Source: Desulfobacca acetoxidans
GTDB taxonomy: Bacteria; Desulfobacterota; Desulfobaccia; Desulfobaccales; 0-14-0-80-60-11
Direction: 5' to 3'
Assembly (NCBI GenBank): GCA_020723225.1
Contig: DYJG01000154.1
Location: 1-6,432, forward strand
DNA length: 6,432 nt
The notes under the pieces are model-generated. The model worked only from the letters and a program-made list of their open reading frames with translations, did not search any database and had not been told where the DNA came from. A program made the position numbers and the translations under genes. Shown here in pieces: positions 5,990 through 6,432 of this stretch (position 1 is its first letter; every line of letters begins with the position of its first letter).

Positions 5990-6310
5990 TCATTTCCGCC
6001 GCTTATAGTCTTGCCAGCAAGACAGCGCCGCCGCAATATCGGCTTGCTGCCGTTTCTTCGATCCGCCTCCCAGCAAGATATTGAGCGCCTCCCCGTCCTT
6101 GCCGAAGTAAAGCCGATACCCAGGGCCATAACTGATCTTGTACTCGTAAATGCCGCCGCCTACGCCTTTGACCCTTGAAAAGTTGCCTTGCTCCAATCGG
6201 TAAAGAGCCGTGGCCACCTTAGCGCCAGCTACTGCGTCCAGGCCCTCAAACCAGTGGGCAAAGGGCGATTCGCCCTTTGCGTCCAAATATTCCCGAACGG
6301 ATATAACCAT
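5990..6310 (-). CDS. RelE/ParE-superfamily toxin, Gp49-like (HigB / HI1419 type)
   Basis: The 106-residue product is full length for this family. It begins MVISVREYLDAKGESPFAHWF. Its core has the family's LEQGNFSRVKGVGGGIYEYKISYGPGYRLYFG pattern (about residues 39-70, split here only for description) and then LLGGGSKKRQQADI with the CWQDYK ending. Members of this superfamily are mRNA interferases that cut translated mRNA on the ribosome; the basic and aromatic residues Y56, K58, R66 and Y68 are candidates for RNA contact. Toxin precedes antitoxin, as in higBA and HI1419-HI1420. ATG 6310 matches the usual family start, yet no Shine-Dalgarno precedes it. The TGA overlaps the alternative antitoxin ATG. 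The gene lies between a truncated aaRS-like gene and rel. Confidence 0.92.
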   Translation of the reverse strand: MVISVREYLDAKGESPFAHWFEGLDAVAGAKVATALYRLEQGNFSRVKGVGGGIYEYKISYGPGYRLYFGKDGEALNILLGGGSKKRQQADIAAALSCWQDYKRRK

Positions 6311-6312
6311 CT

Positions 6313-6343
6313 ATTATGGTAACATATGTGTTACTATTGTCAA
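6313..6343 (-). promoter_or_regulatory. Promoter of the toxin-antitoxin operon
   Basis: An exact TTGACA (6343-6338) lies on the minus strand. Two overlapping -10 choices follow: TACCAT (6321-6316) at 16 bases, a 4/6 match, or CATAAT (6318-6313) at 19 bases, a 5/6 match. Either would start transcription at or just inside the toxin ATG (6310), implying a leaderless or nearly leaderless message. The -35 starts just after the stop codon of the upstream gene. Confidence 0.6.
6319..6334. promoter_or_regulatory. Candidate antitoxin operator (perfect inverted repeat)
   Basis: GTAACA (6319-6324) and TGTTAC (6329-6334) are exact inverted copies with a 4-base centre. The repeat lies between the -35 and -10 boxes of the TA promoter, so a bound dimer would block RNA polymerase. 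This is the expected place for autorepression by the HTH antitoxin. I infer the binding partner from position. Confidence 0.6.
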
Positions 6344-6432
6344 CTAGATATCCTTTCGGATTTCCTCTTGAAGATACGCAAGTAATTCCCCCAGCGGCAC
6401 CATAACGGTCTCCCCGCTCCGCCGGTGGCGCA
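6344..6432 (-). CDS. C-terminal end of an upstream gene, possibly a class IIa aminoacyl-tRNA synthetase
   Basis: On the minus strand the last 28 codons before a TAG at 6346-6344 are open to the window edge, reading RHRRSGETVMVPLGELLAYL and ending QEEIRKDI. The pattern RxRxxxxxVxVxxxELLxxL is what I remember at the end of the anticodon-binding domain of dimeric glycyl-tRNA synthetases. Threonyl-tRNA synthetase ends are a second match. The piece is too short to decide, and it could be another family. The TA promoter begins directly after its stop. Confidence 0.5.
   Translation of the reverse strand, partial: RHRRSGETVMVPLGELLAYLQEEIRKDI

Overview
The window looks like a GC-rich bacterial chromosome. 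The coding genes are mostly on the minus strand. A zinc-ribbon ribosomal protein L28, one bifunctional Rel-type stringent-response enzyme, and a secreted PQQ-like propeller whose Ig-like/linker arrangement I associate with Desulfobacca/Syntrophobacter-type bacteria together suggest a Deltaproteobacterium (Desulfobacterota). That placement is an inference from style and gene mix, not a search result.

Left end (1-1406): the window opens inside a minus-strand gene for an exported metzincin-like zinc protease. It carries a complete HExxHxxGxxH motif and a candidate Met-turn, and its C-terminus lies beyond base 1. It is divergent from rpmB (847-1038, plus strand), with only about 70 bases between the two starts. 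A gene-free stretch follows, holding a REP-like hairpin and a strong bidirectional terminator. The terminator lies between the convergent rpmB and propeller genes.

Middle (1407-5603): a secreted eight-blade PQQ-like beta-propeller protein (minus) is followed by a 507-base gap. The gap is rich in inverted repeats and includes a 43-base palindromic element that can end rel transcription. Next comes the complete rel (RelA/SpoT) gene for (p)ppGpp synthesis and hydrolysis.

Right end (5604-6432): a toxin-antitoxin pair of the HigBA / HI1419-HI1420 kind (minus, toxin first) sits directly upstream of rel. Its promoter contains a perfect inverted repeat, a likely antitoxin operator. The toxin ATG has no Shine-Dalgarno and lies about where transcription should start. 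The antitoxin has an excellent Shine-Dalgarno that points to an internal TTG start. Upstream is the last 28 codons of another minus-strand gene, possibly a class II aminoacyl-tRNA synthetase.

I see no CRISPR array, tRNA, rRNA or insertion sequence. The best candidates for something noteworthy are the TA module's regulatory layout, the overlooked metalloprotease and the palindromic element behind rel. I do not see a clearly new multi-gene system.
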